Shown here in pieces: positions 9,689 to 18,040 of a DNA stretch of 64,000 nucleotides. Within the stretch, counting starts at the first letter, position 1. The number at the start of each line of letters is the position of its first letter. The position numbers and the translations under genes are program-made. Origin of the DNA: Alcaligenaceae bacterium (GTDB lineage Bacteria > Pseudomonadota > Gammaproteobacteria > Burkholderiales > Burkholderiaceae_B); contig JACCER010000011.1 in the NCBI GenBank assembly GCA_013416445.1, positions 62,001 through 126,000 of the forward strand, written 5' to 3'. Below the pieces are notes generated by a model. It searched no databases. It was not told the origin of the DNA and saw nothing but the letters and a program-made list of their open reading frames with translations.

Positions 9689-9740
9689 TTCTGCTCCCCC
9701 AATTCGGGTTTGCCTGTCAACGCATCATACGTGCGCGCCG

Positions 9741-9875
9741 CTACTGCGCCGAATCCGACCTGCGGTTGCGATCCTTGTCGCGGCGGATTATGCGCAACAA
9801 CCACAAGAATAGCGACAGCGAACACAGCAGTCCTATTACAAAAATTGCCACAACGATTGCTTCACCTGTTGTCAT
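9741..9875 (-). CDS. 44-residue single-helix membrane protein (putative)
   Basis: A short open frame fills the gap between the orphan ABC ATPase and the aromatic aminotransferase. It starts at ATG 9875 after a TCTGGAG ribosome-binding site and stops at TAG 9741-9743. It begins MTTGEAIVVAIFVIGLL, continues with a hydrophobic helix of about 22 residues, then a basic tail (RIIRRDKDRNRR). The N-out/C-in arrangement with positive cytoplasmic residues is typical of small bitopic membrane proteins. I recognise no family. It could accompany the ATPase gene 52 bases downstream. Support is the ribosome-binding site, the clean helix and the fit in the gap; comparison with related genomes is lacking. Confidence 0.5.
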   Translation of the reverse strand: MTTGEAIVVAIFVIGLLCSLSLFLWLLRIIRRDKDRNRRSDSAQ

Positions 9876-9905
9876 GACACGCCGCTCCAGAAAATAAGCG
9901 CCAGC

Positions 9906-11105
9906 TCAACCTGCACGCAGAACGTCAGCCATTGCGTCGGTGAAATCGTTGATATTCCCAGTATTCAGGCCTGGAATGGCAATACGACCCGAATCAATGA
10001 TGTACACACCATGCCGCTCGCGCAATGCCAGCAACTGCGGCATCGATAAACCCGTATACGTAAACATGCCACGCTGTTTCACAAAATAACTGGAATCGTA
10101 ATCAGGCAACTTGGCACGCAGTTGCTCGTGCGCCTGGCGACGCATAATGGCAATACGCGCGCGCATATCGGCCACTTCGCGCACCCACAACGCATATAAG
10201 GCCGGGTCATTCAAGACATCAGATGTAATCTGCCCGCCATGCCACGGCGGACTCGAATAAATGCGGCGCACCACAGCCTGCAACTGGCCCAGCATATCTT
10301 GCGCCTCTTGGGCCGAACCGCAAACCACTGACAGGCCGCCGCAACGCTCGCCGTAAAACGACAGATTCTTGGAAAACGAATTGGCCACCAAAAACACCAG
10401 CCCCGCATCGGCCATGGCCCGAATCGCAAAGGCATCTTCGTCCAGCCCTGCGCCAAACCCCTGATAAGCCATATCCATGAAAGGGATCAGGCCACGCTCT
10501 GCCAGTACTGGTATCAATTCCAGCCACTGCTCTTGTGACAAATCGACGCCCGTAGGATTGTGGCAGCACGGGTGCAGCAACACAAAGCTTTTGGGAGGCA
10601 GGACGCGTAGTTCGGCCAGCATCTGGTCGAAACGCAAAGACTTGGTTGCAGGATCGTAATAAGAATAAGTGTGGGTCTTGACCCCTGCACCGCGGAAAAT
10701 CGAATGGTGATTATCCCAGGCCGGGTCACTGATCCAGATTTCACTGTCGGGGAAAGCGGCATGCAGCAAATCGGCCCCCACCTTTAACGCACCCGTGCCA
10801 CCCACGCTTTGTATGGTCGCCACGCGACCCGTCTGCAAAGCTTGGTGATCTGCGCCAAACACCAGCCTTTGCACCGCATCGCGATACGACGCCAACCCTT
10901 CCATAGGCAAGTAAGGACGCGGCTCGGCCTTGCTGGCGCGGCGCTGCTCGGCTGTGCGCACCGAAGGCAGCACAGGAATGCAGCCAGCATCGTCATAGTA
11001 CAAACCTATCGTCAGATTGACTTTACGCGGGTGGGTATTCTGGTGGAATTCCCCATTTAGCCGGAAAATAGGATCGCCGGCGTACTTTTCCAGATGCTCA
11101 AACAT
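9906..11105 (-). CDS. tyrB: aromatic amino-acid / aspartate aminotransferase
   Basis: Class I aminotransferase of 399 residues using PLP. The opening region (DPIFRLNGEF, KVNLTIGLYYDD), the NPTGVDLS segment, DMAYQGFG and the Schiff-base lysine in NSFSKNLSFYGERCG define the AspC/TyrB subfamily. Such enzymes interconvert tyrosine, phenylalanine or aspartate with their keto acids. TyrB is the usual betaproteobacterial assignment, but AspC activity cannot be excluded. It starts at ATG 11105 and is followed by the small membrane protein and the orphan ATPase on the same strand. Confidence 0.9.
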   Translation of the reverse strand: MFEHLEKYAGDPIFRLNGEFHQNTHPRKVNLTIGLYYDDAGCIPVLPSVRTAEQRRASKAEPRPYLPMEGLASYRDAVQRLVFGADHQALQTGRVATIQSVGGTGALKVGADLLHAAFPDSEIWISDPAWDNHHSIFRGAGVKTHTYSYYDPATKSLRFDQMLAELRVLPPKSFVLLHPCCHNPTGVDLSQEQWLELIPVLAERGLIPFMDMAYQGFGAGLDEDAFAIRAMADAGLVFLVANSFSKNLSFYGERCGGLSVVCGSAQEAQDMLGQLQAVVRRIYSSPPWHGGQITSDVLNDPALYALWVREVADMRARIAIMRRQAHEQLRAKLPDYDSSYFVKQRGMFTYTGLSMPQLLALRERHGVYIIDSGRIAIPGLNTGNINDFTDAMADVLRAG

Positions 11106-11206
11106 GGTCGGGTGTCTCGGTTATTTCAGATTTTGCCGCAACGGCGGCATGCACTGTCATTATAGAGACACTCGCCGGGAAGATTTAAGATGTGATGTTG
11201 TTTGGG

Positions 11207-11234
11207 GCACGTAGCACGTAGCACGTAGCACGTA
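11207..11234. repeat. 7-bp tandem repeat
   Basis: Four perfect head-to-tail copies of GCACGTA stand between the aminotransferase start and the stop of the ferredoxin-reductase gene. The 7-base period is not in frame with either gene. It looks like a simple slippage repeat whose copy number may vary. Confidence 0.85.
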
Positions 11235-11241
11235 GGCCAGA

Positions 11242-12417
11242 TTATGCGTCTATCTCGATAACCACTGGCCCCAGCGGCCTTGAGCAACACAGCAACATAC
11301 GCCCCGGGGGTGGATCGTCTAGCGGAGGCTCAAAATATTCAATCTGGCCCGAGACCAGTGTAGACATGCAGGTGTTACATAAGCCCGCCCGGCAGTTGAA
11401 ATCAGGGTTCAGGCCTGACAGTTCGGCCAGTTCAAGCAAAGACTCGCAGCCATCGCTCCAGTCCACAACAGTGCCTGAGGGCATGAAGCTGACCTGCAGA
11501 CCAGTGGCCGCTGTATTGCTCTCAACCTGCATTTGCTCTGGTTTGCGTATCGCAGGCAATGCTGTTGGCGCTTGCGATACGCTTGCCTCAGGTACAACGG
11601 GCACACGCTCTGCAACCACCTCAGCAGGCGCGCCCTGCTCTTCCAGCACCGTGGCTGGACCAAAAAATTCGTAATGTATGCGTTGCTGGTCTACACCCAG
11701 GCCGCGCAGCATGCGCCAATTGGCTTGCATGAAGAGGCCAGGGCCGCATAGGTAAAAATCGTAGTCATCCAGGGGCAACAAGGCCTGCAACTGTTCCCGA
11801 GCAAGCAGGCCCTGGCTATGAAAGCCCAGATCAACACTATCAGGGCTGCGGTAGCAAAAATGCACTGCTACCCCCTCACGCATACCCGCCAGCGCCCGTA
11901 CCTCATTGGCAAAGGCGTGTACTTTACCGTTTTCGCAGGCATGAATAAAAAATACCCGCCGCTGGCTGGACTTGACCAAGCGGTGCAGCATGCACATCAT
12001 GGGCGTCAGGCCTACGCCGCCGCTCAGCAACACAACCGGGCGCTGGCTAGCTTCACACAAGACGAAATCACCCATGGGGCCAGCCGCAGTCAGGATGTCG
12101 CCGACCCGCACATGATCGTGCAAATGATTTGACCCCAGCCCGGCGGGCACGTGCGCCATCGGCGCGGATTCACGCTTGACGGCGATACGCAGCACCCTTG
12201 CATCGGCCGGGTCGCCCGATACGCTGTAATTGCGCAGCACCGCAGCGCCATTCACCAGCAACCGGAACACCAGATATTGTCCGGGCCGGTAAGCGGGTGC
12301 ATCGGCGCCATCGGCCAATGCCAGGGTAAACGACGTAATCACATCGCTTTCCGCAAGCTTGGCTACGACTTTATAGTCACGAAATATACGGCTGGACGTA
12401 AGGCTACCGCCTGGCAT
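11242..12417 (-). CDS. FAD/NAD(P)H reductase with C-terminal 2Fe-2S ferredoxin domain
   Basis: Electron-transfer partner of the Rieske oxygenase encoded just upstream. It has 391 residues from ATG 12417. An FAD-binding barrel holds RNYSVSGDP. The NAD-binding part holds LLSGGVGLTPMMCML and ends CGPGLFMQ. A Pro/Ala/Glu-rich linker of about 50 residues follows, then a plant-type [2Fe-2S] domain with CRAGLCNTC and a fourth Cys in LLCCS. The domain order FNR-then-ferredoxin matches vanillate-demethylase type reductases and NADH-oxidoreductase Hcr relatives. The ATG lies 1 base past the oxygenase TGA (TGATATG), so the two are translationally coupled. The linker is unusually long for VanB-type reductases. 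Confidence 0.88.
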   Translation of the reverse strand: MPGGSLTSSRIFRDYKVVAKLAESDVITSFTLALADGADAPAYRPGQYLVFRLLVNGAAVLRNYSVSGDPADARVLRIAVKRESAPMAHVPAGLGSNHLHDHVRVGDILTAAGPMGDFVLCEASQRPVVLLSGGVGLTPMMCMLHRLVKSSQRRVFFIHACENGKVHAFANEVRALAGMREGVAVHFCYRSPDSVDLGFHSQGLLAREQLQALLPLDDYDFYLCGPGLFMQANWRMLRGLGVDQQRIHYEFFGPATVLEEQGAPAEVVAERVPVVPEASVSQAPTALPAIRKPEQMQVESNTAATGLQVSFMPSGTVVDWSDGCESLLELAELSGLNPDFNCRAGLCNTCMSTLVSGQIEYFEPPLDDPPPGRMLLCCSRPLGPVVIEIDA

Positions 12418-12418
12418 A

Positions 12419-13474
12419 TCAGGCCTCTGTCGGCGCCACCGACGCAGTTGCACCCGACTGCTCACTTTCGGCGGTAATCAGTTGCTGCAACTTGCGGCGA
12501 AAGCGCAAGGGCCCGGAGTCTTGCGGCAAATCTAATTTGGATGGATTCTTTGCCATGCCAGCATGCACGGCAGTCAGCACCAGACGGTCTTCTTCGAACG
12601 CATGGCGCACATCTTCGGAAAACTGACGCGAAACATCTTGATCGTCGGGGCTGAAGTTGCGCATCTGGAACCAGAAATAACGGGTGGTGTTGTTGTCTAC
12701 CGGAGTGAGAAAGTTATAGGAGTCCATCAGGAAGACATCCGGGTGGAAAGGCTCGGCATCGCTGGCTGTGCCTGCAGGCGTAAATATGGCGCGGATCACC
12801 GCATGCGCGGGAAAACGGACTTCGTATTGCTGCTTGCGGTCGCAATGGCCTTGAAACTTCACGAATTGAGCATAAAACGGCGCCACTTCCACACTGCGCA
12901 TCCAGCGCGATACGGTAACGCCGCTATCTTGCACATCGACTTTCAGGGGTATGCCTACAATATCGGCGCTGCCAAAAGACGACTGATGCACCCATGAAAC
13001 ATGGGTAGGGTCAAGCAGGTTATCGGTGACATACAGATAATTGCAGGGCACAGTCATGGCGTCGCCGCTATTCATGCCCCAGGCCGGGTCGCCCCAGTGG
13101 TCGACGGCGATGATCGTGGCGGGATCGGCCAGGGCCGCATCACCCATCCAGATCCACACCAGGCCGTAGCGTTCCGCACAGGGATAGCTGTGCACCACAG
13201 CGGCCTTAGGTATATGCGTCATGCCCGGAGCGCGCACACAACTGCCCGAACAGTCGAAGGTAAGGCCATGGTAGCCGCATTCCAGCACATCATCTTGCAG
13301 GCGCCCCATGGACAAAGGCAGTTTTCGATGCGGACAGGCGTCTTCCAGCGCGACGACCTGGCCATCAAGCTTGCGGTACATGACAATATCTTCACCCAGT
13401 ATCTTGGCAGCATGCAGCTCGCGGCTGATTTCAGCCTCGAGGGCGGCGACATACCAGGCATTTCTCAAGAACAT
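12419..13474 (-). CDS. Rieske non-heme iron oxygenase, alpha subunit (VanA-like)
   Basis: Oxygenase of 351 residues. The Rieske centre is CPHRKLPLS (residues 47-49) with CGYHG about 17 residues on. The mononuclear iron site DPTHVSWVHQ holds the two histidines near residue 157. It opens FLRNAWYVAAL, as vanillate O-demethylase oxygenases do. The ATG at 13474 has GGAGAG 5-6 bases upstream and is preferred to the TTG at 13486. With the coupled reductase it forms a two-component O- or N-demethylase or ring hydroxylase. The substrate is unknown; VanA-like proteins also act on dicamba, toluenesulfonate and other substrates. No dehydrogenase or formaldehyde-handling gene is adjacent. Confidence 0.87.
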   Translation of the reverse strand: MFLRNAWYVAALEAEISRELHAAKILGEDIVMYRKLDGQVVALEDACPHRKLPLSMGRLQDDVLECGYHGLTFDCSGSCVRAPGMTHIPKAAVVHSYPCAERYGLVWIWMGDAALADPATIIAVDHWGDPAWGMNSGDAMTVPCNYLYVTDNLLDPTHVSWVHQSSFGSADIVGIPLKVDVQDSGVTVSRWMRSVEVAPFYAQFVKFQGHCDRKQQYEVRFPAHAVIRAIFTPAGTASDAEPFHPDVFLMDSYNFLTPVDNNTTRYFWFQMRNFSPDDQDVSRQFSEDVRHAFEEDRLVLTAVHAGMAKNPSKLDLPQDSGPLRFRRKLQQLITAESEQSGATASVAPTEA

Positions 13475-13569
13475 CAGACTCTCCAAAAAACTGTTTTAGC
13501 AGGAATAATACTTACTGACACGTCGATGTCGGATGACATCTTCGACTGGTAGGGCTGTGGCGCGGCTTG

Positions 13570-13625
13570 TTGGATTACGCGCCTGCCGGCGCTAATCGGA
13601 CCTACATTCAATACCGTAATCCGAC
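13570..13625. repeat. REP-like palindrome with extra half-copy
   Basis: TTGGATTACGCGCC pairs with GGCGCTAATCGGA (13570-13600). This is followed by a half-copy CGTAATCCGAC at 13615-13625. It fills most of the gap between the Rieske gene start and the ABC ATPase stop at 13652. Confidence 0.65.
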
Positions 13626-13651
13626 AAATAGCGCCGCCACAACCCACCATC

Positions 13652-14419
13652 CTATTTTGCGTTGCCCGACAAAAACTGAGCCAGCCGGCTACTTTGCGGC
13701 TGCGTCAACACCTGCGCCGGATCGCCTTCCTCTTCGACCACACCTTGGTGAAGAAATAGTACATGGTTGGATACATTGCGCGCAAAACCCATTTCGTGAG
13801 TGACTACTATCATGGTGCGCCCTTCTTCGGCCAGCGCTTGCATTACCCTGAGGACTTCTCCGACCAGTTCAGGGTCTAGGGCCGAAGTGGGTTCATCGAA
13901 CAGCATGACCTCGGGTTCCAGGGCCAGCGCACGCGCAATGGCAACACGCTGTTGCTGGCCGCCAGACAGATAGGCGGGGTATTTTTTAGCCACGTCGGGC
14001 GACAAGCCGACTTTCTGCAGATAATGATAGGCTTTTTCGGCAGCCGACTTTTTATCCATGCCCAGGACGTTAATGGGCGCGGCCACGATATTTTCTATTA
14101 CAGTCATGTGCGACCATAAATTAAAGTGCTGAAAGACCATGGCAAGGCTAGTGCGCAGGCGCTGCAGTTGCCGCTTGTCGGCTGCGACCAACTGGTTATG
14201 CTTGTCGCGCACCGTTTTCAGCTCTTCGCCCTTGATGATGATGCGGCCCGCGCTCGGGTTTTCAAGAAAATTGATGCAACGTAAAAAAGTACTTTTCCCC
14301 GAACCGCTGGAACCGATAATGCTGATCACGTCGCCACGGTTGGCGCTTAATGACACACCCTTGAGCACCTCGTGTGAGCCATAACTTTTGTGTATGCCTT
14401 CGACCTGAAGGTTAATCAT
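13652..14419 (-). CDS. polar/basic amino-acid ABC importer, ATP-binding protein
   Basis: HisP/ArtP-like ATPase of 255 residues. Walker A is [13 protein letters not shown] (near residue 36), the signature is [15 protein letters not shown], Walker B is [13 protein letters not shown], and the switch is VVTHEMGF. The inserted stretch about [13 protein letters not shown] between Walker A and the Q-loop is characteristic of the histidine/lysine/arginine/ornithine HisP group. It is the last gene of a four-gene minus-strand importer operon, 13 bases after the HisM-like permease. Confidence 0.93.
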   Translation of the reverse strand: MINLQVEGIHKSYGSHEVLKGVSLSANRGDVISIIGSSGSGKSTFLRCINFLENPSAGRIIIKGEELKTVRDKHNQLVAADKRQLQRLRTSLAMVFQHFNLWSHMTVIENIVAAPINVLGMDKKSAAEKAYHYLQKVGLSPDVAKKYPAYLSGGQQQRVAIARALALEPEVMLFDEPTSALDPELVGEVLRVMQALAEEGRTMIVVTHEMGFARNVSNHVLFLHQGVVEEEGDPAQVLTQPQSSRLAQFLSGNAK

Positions 14420-14432
14420 AAATGTCTCTTTT

Positions 14433-15152
14433 CTAGTGCGTTGATATCGGCCTTAGAAACGCCAGCCAGCGCTTTTCGAGCAATCGAAAAATAAGCACGA
14501 GTATCGCCGCAATGACGGCGTAAAAAATTCCTGCAATACCAAACGCCGAGAACGATGCATAAGTAGCGCTGTTCACGTCGCGGGCAATTTTCAGTAATTC
14601 AGGCACCGTCGCGGTAAAGGCAATGGAGGTGGCATGCAGGACAATAATCACCTCGTTGCTGTAATAAGGCAAAGCGCGCCTTAACGCGGACGGCAGGATA
14701 ATCTTGGCATATAAGCGGGGAGTCGAAAAGCCGAAGGCGCGCGCAGCCTCGATTTCGCCCGAAGGTATGGACCGTATTGCGCCTGCCAGTACTTCGGTTA
14801 CGTAGGCGCAACAGTTGACGCTGAAGGCCACAATGACACAATTCAGACCACTTTTGAAGAACTCGGAAAGCGTAGCGCTTTCGCGTACAAACTCAAGACC
14901 GAAAACACCGGTGTAAACAATAAGCAGTTGCACGTAAAGCGGCGTGCCCCGAAACACAAAGGTATATAGCTGTACGGGCCTGCTGAGATACGGATTGGAT
15001 GACACCCGCAATATGGCCAGGGGTATGGAAGCCATCAGCCCCAGCAAGAAAGTAAGCAGCATCAACCAGATGGTCATGAGCGCGCCCGATAGCTCGCCCC
15101 CTTGCCCTATGCCTAAATACTGCGGCCAGTATTCCTGAAAAATCTCAATCAC
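14433..15152 (-). CDS. amino-acid ABC importer permease (HisM-like)
   Basis: Inner-membrane permease of 239 residues with about five helices and the EAA loop [16 protein letters not shown] (around residues 152-167), which contacts the ATPase. It starts with a GTG at 15152 that overlaps the TGA of the preceding permease (GTGA), so translation is coupled. It pairs with the HisQ-like permease to form the membrane channel. Confidence 0.92.
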   Translation of the reverse strand: MIEIFQEYWPQYLGIGQGGELSGALMTIWLMLLTFLLGLMASIPLAILRVSSNPYLSRPVQLYTFVFRGTPLYVQLLIVYTGVFGLEFVRESATLSEFFKSGLNCVIVAFSVNCCAYVTEVLAGAIRSIPSGEIEAARAFGFSTPRLYAKIILPSALRRALPYYSNEVIIVLHATSIAFTATVPELLKIARDVNSATYASFSAFGIAGIFYAVIAAILVLIFRLLEKRWLAFLRPISTH

Positions 15153-15835
15153 AGGCTAGCCTCTTTGACGCCCACGTTAAAACGCTTGCCGACATAAGAC
15201 ATGCACAACAACGCGATCGAGGTAAACATCAGGTAAATGGCTGCCGCCACCAAATTGAAAAATAGCGGGCTTTGCGTAGCTTGACCGGCTTGCTGGGTAA
15301 TGCTGATAACATCGACCAGGCCAATGATAGACACCAGGGCCGTGGCCTTGAGTATGACCTGGATATTATTATTGAAGCCTGGCAAGGCGAAACGCACCAA
15401 CTGCGGAAAAGTGATTTTCCTGAAAATGAAACTATCGCTCATGCCCGTGGATAGCCCCGCTTCGATCTGGCCCCGAGGTACGGCTTCCAGCGCGCCCCTG
15501 AAAGTTTCCGTCATGTAGGCGCCGTAGATGAAAGACACGGTGACTACCCCGGCGGTAAAGGCGTCGATTTCAATAAAGCCAATGCCAAGTAAATCGCACA
15601 CCCAGTTAAGCAGCACCTGCAGATTATAAAAAACCAGCAGCATGGTGACCAGGTCAGGCACACCACGTATCAGGGTGGTGTAAGCCAGCAGCACATAGCG
15701 CAGAACAATACTGCGGGATGTGCTGCACAGCGCCCCGACAATGCCCAGCATGGTCGCGAACAACATCGACAACAACGCAAGCGCCATAGTCATGAGCGTG
15801 CCCTGCAATACCATTGCCCCATAACCATGTAGCAT
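15149..15835 (-). CDS. amino-acid ABC importer permease (HisQ-like)
   Basis: Permease of 228 residues, starting at ATG 15835 where AAGGAAAACGC supplies the ribosome-binding site. The longer in-frame start at 15871 is TTG without one. It has about five helices, and the EAA motif reads QIEAGLSTGMSDSFIFRKI. It is the second gene of the operon after the periplasmic binding protein and overlaps the next permease by four bases. Confidence 0.91.
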   Translation of the reverse strand: MLHGYGAMVLQGTLMTMALALLSMLFATMLGIVGALCSTSRSIVLRYVLLAYTTLIRGVPDLVTMLLVFYNLQVLLNWVCDLLGIGFIEIDAFTAGVVTVSFIYGAYMTETFRGALEAVPRGQIEAGLSTGMSDSFIFRKITFPQLVRFALPGFNNNIQVILKATALVSIIGLVDVISITQQAGQATQSPLFFNLVAAAIYLMFTSIALLCMSYVGKRFNVGVKEASL

Positions 15836-15895
15836 GCGTTTTCCTTGCTTCCTTGTTGTTGCCAGGACCAATTCTGGCGAAATGAGCCTGGTAGT

Positions 15896-16672
15896 TTATT
15901 CCTTTACTGGAGTCAGGCCATATTGGGCATAGCGATCGAGAATTGCCTTGTACGTGCCGTCTTGTTTCATGCTTGCGATGGCGCCATCGATTTTAGCCTT
16001 GAGTTCGGTATCGCCTAGCCGCAAACCAAGGCTGGAACCATATCCGAAAACCTCCGGGTCAACCACTGGGGTGCCGGTCAAATGGAATTTTGCGCCATCG
16101 GGCGTGTTGAAAAAGAAATGCGCTGCAGCCGCATTTTGCAGCGTGCCATCAATGCGGCCCAAGGCCAGGTCCTGCTTGGCGCGATCATCGTTTTGGTAAG
16201 ACACCAGCTTCATGCCTTTGCCTTGCCAGTGTTTGTTGGCATAGGCCGCCTGGGTGCTGCCCTGGACGATGCCTATGGTTTTACCTTGCAAGGATTCCGG
16301 CGTGGTTTCCAGCGTGACGCCCTTGGGCACCATCATGCGCGACCCACTGGTATACAGTGGCGTTGTAAACAACACCTGCTTCTTGCGTTTTGCGGTAATG
16401 CTCATGCCTGACAGAATACCGTCGATCTTGCGGGCATTCAGGGCCGGGATGGCGCCATCGAAATTGATTTTCACCCATTGGCACTTGGCCTGCAGGCGTT
16501 TGCAGATTTCGTTGCCGAACTCAATGTCGATACCGACCAGATTGCCTTGGGCGTCAACCGATTCGTAAGGTGCGAAAGTGGGGTCGACACCATAACGGAG
16601 GACCAATGGATCTTGCGCATGCGCGCTAACTGTAACGGCGGAAAACAGGGCAGCAAATACCAGCTTTTTCAT
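15896..16672 (-). CDS. periplasmic amino-acid binding protein (HisJ/ArtJ-like)
   Basis: Secreted solute-binding protein of 258 residues. It starts at ATG 16672 with an 18-20 residue signal peptide (MKKLVFAALFSA... cleaved after AHAQ). The mature part begins LVLRYGVDPTFAPYESVD, and GIDIEFGNEIC is the family-3 binding-protein signature. Conserved ligand-pocket pieces for the amino-acid carboxylate include an Arg in MSITAKRKKQVLF. Together with the HisP-type ATPase this suggests a basic amino acid such as arginine, ornithine or histidine. The longer frame to 16834 lacks a signal and is not used. Confidence 0.92.
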   Translation of the reverse strand: MKKLVFAALFSAVTVSAHAQDPLVLRYGVDPTFAPYESVDAQGNLVGIDIEFGNEICKRLQAKCQWVKINFDGAIPALNARKIDGILSGMSITAKRKKQVLFTTPLYTSGSRMMVPKGVTLETTPESLQGKTIGIVQGSTQAAYANKHWQGKGMKLVSYQNDDRAKQDLALGRIDGTLQNAAAAHFFFNTPDGAKFHLTGTPVVDPEVFGYGSSLGLRLGDTELKAKIDGAIASMKQDGTYKAILDRYAQYGLTPVKE

Positions 16673-16728
16673 ATATGTTCCCAACGGCTCTTTAAGAAAG
16701 GGCATAGTAATTAACGTAATGTATATAT

Positions 16729-16748
16729 TACTAGGGCAATCCCTAGTA
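16729..16748. promoter_or_regulatory. palindrome in divergent promoter region
   Basis: TACTAGGG and CCCTAGTA form a perfect 8-base inverted repeat around a CAAT loop. It is embedded in the AT-rich gap between the binding-protein gene (start 16672, minus) and the DUF2817 gene (start 16829, plus). Position and symmetry suit an operator shared by both divergent units. No regulator gene is adjacent to assign it. Confidence 0.4.
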
Positions 16749-16828
16749 GTATCCCACTGCAGGAAAATACGGCAGTTCAAGCGTAAAGCAAGACGCATCT
16801 TATCAAGACTTTTTTGGGATAGACAAAA

Positions 16829-17935
16829 ATGCACTCAGCAGCAGCCACACCCACCTACAGCCAGTTACGCGAACGATTCCTGGCAACAGCCACGAAGCAC
16901 AACGCGCAGCTTAGACATTATCCACATCCTTTAAAAGGCATGCAGGGCGAAGACCTGTTTACCGATGTGGCTGTCTTTGCCAAGCCTGGCGTAAAAAAAT
17001 GGCTGGTGTCGCTGTCGGGTACGCACGGAGTTGAAGGTTATTACGGTTCGATGTGCCAAACCCAGTACATGGACTACCTGGCTGGCAAGGCGCGCGATGA
17101 AGATGTTGGCATTCTGGTGGTGCACCTGATCAACCCTTGGGGGGTATCATGGAAACGCCGGGTCAATGAAGACAACATGGACTTGAACCGGAATTACCTG
17201 GATTTCAGCCAGCCACTGCCAGAAAACCCCTTGTACGAATCCATACATCATTTGTTCACCAAGGAATGCGCAACCCCTGAAGGCCGCAAGAAGTCCAACG
17301 AAGGGTGGCAAAAGAAAATACAGGAAGTCGGCTACGCGGAAGTCAAAAACAAACTGGGGGCTGGCCAGTACAAACACCAGGACGGCTTGCAGTTTGGCGG
17401 TTTTGGGCCATCATGGTCTAACATCACCCTGCGCTCCATCATGCAGGAATACCTTGGCGACAGCACCGATGCCATCAGCTTCGACCTGCACACCGGAGCC
17501 GGCCCTTACGGACACCCCATGCTCATGGCCATCGCCGAGCACGACTACCCGGGTATCGCCGATGCGCAGCGCATTTACGGCGCCTGGCTCTACACCATTC
17601 TGACTGGTCCCGAACAAGTGACCGACACGGGCATATCGGCTGCCTGCACCGGCTATACCTCGCAAGCGATGGTCGATATGATGCAAGGCAAGCGGTTCAC
17701 GCAGTTGGTGGTAGAGTGCGGCACCTACGACAGCGAAACGGTTGGGCATGTAGCCATGCGCGACGACCACTTCCAGCACCTGAGCGGCGAACTGCATGGC
17801 AAGAAATTCGACCAGGTCAAAGCCGCCATTCTGGAATTTTTCTTTCCCACTGACGATGACTGGCGCGAACTGGTATGGGTCAGAACACGCCAGATTTTTG
17901 ACAAGGCACTGGCTGATTTATCGGCGCGGGGATAA
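16829..17935 (+). CDS. DUF2817 / M14-like zinc peptidase-family protein
   Basis: Protein of 368 residues of the DUF2817 family, a branch of the M14 zinc carboxypeptidase / aspartoacylase fold. The HxxE zinc motif is SGTHGVEGYYG (His66, Glu69). A third likely ligand is the His in FDLHTGAGPYGH (about 222), and a candidate catalytic Glu is in VVECGTYDSE (about 295). NRNYLDF is the usual substrate-pocket Asn-Arg region. No signal peptide is seen, so it acts in the cytoplasm. It stands between a basic amino-acid importer and the cyanophycin synthetases, which suggests, without proof, a role in cleaving an arginine- or aspartate-containing amide. The true substrate of this family is not established. 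Confidence 0.82.
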   Translation: MHSAAATPTYSQLRERFLATATKHNAQLRHYPHPLKGMQGEDLFTDVAVFAKPGVKKWLVSLSGTHGVEGYYGSMCQTQYMDYLAGKARDEDVGILVVHLINPWGVSWKRRVNEDNMDLNRNYLDFSQPLPENPLYESIHHLFTKECATPEGRKKSNEGWQKKIQEVGYAEVKNKLGAGQYKHQDGLQFGGFGPSWSNITLRSIMQEYLGDSTDAISFDLHTGAGPYGHPMLMAIAEHDYPGIADAQRIYGAWLYTILTGPEQVTDTGISAACTGYTSQAMVDMMQGKRFTQLVVECGTYDSETVGHVAMRDDHFQHLSGELHGKKFDQVKAAILEFFFPTDDDWRELVWVRTRQIFDKALADLSARG

Positions 17936-17960
17936 GCTGCTTGCCGGTGTGGCGTGGTTG

Positions 17961-18035
17961 GTCGGATTATGCGCTTCGCACCAATCCGACCTACGAAGCT
18001 TACACAACCGCCCCTGTGCAACATCGCAATCCGAC
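17961..18035. repeat. REP-like palindrome with extra half-copy
   Basis: GTCGGATTATGCGC pairs imperfectly with GCACCAATCCGACCTAC (17961-17994), with a further half-copy CAATCCGAC at 18027-18035. It sits between the convergent DUF2817 and cyanophycin synthetase genes. Confidence 0.6.
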
Positions 18036-18040
18036 AAGCG

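Noticed and set aside
15896-16834. 54-residue N-terminal extension of the binding protein
   Set aside because: The extension has no signal peptide and overlaps the divergent promoter and DUF2817 start; the ATG at 16672 begins a proper signal peptide.
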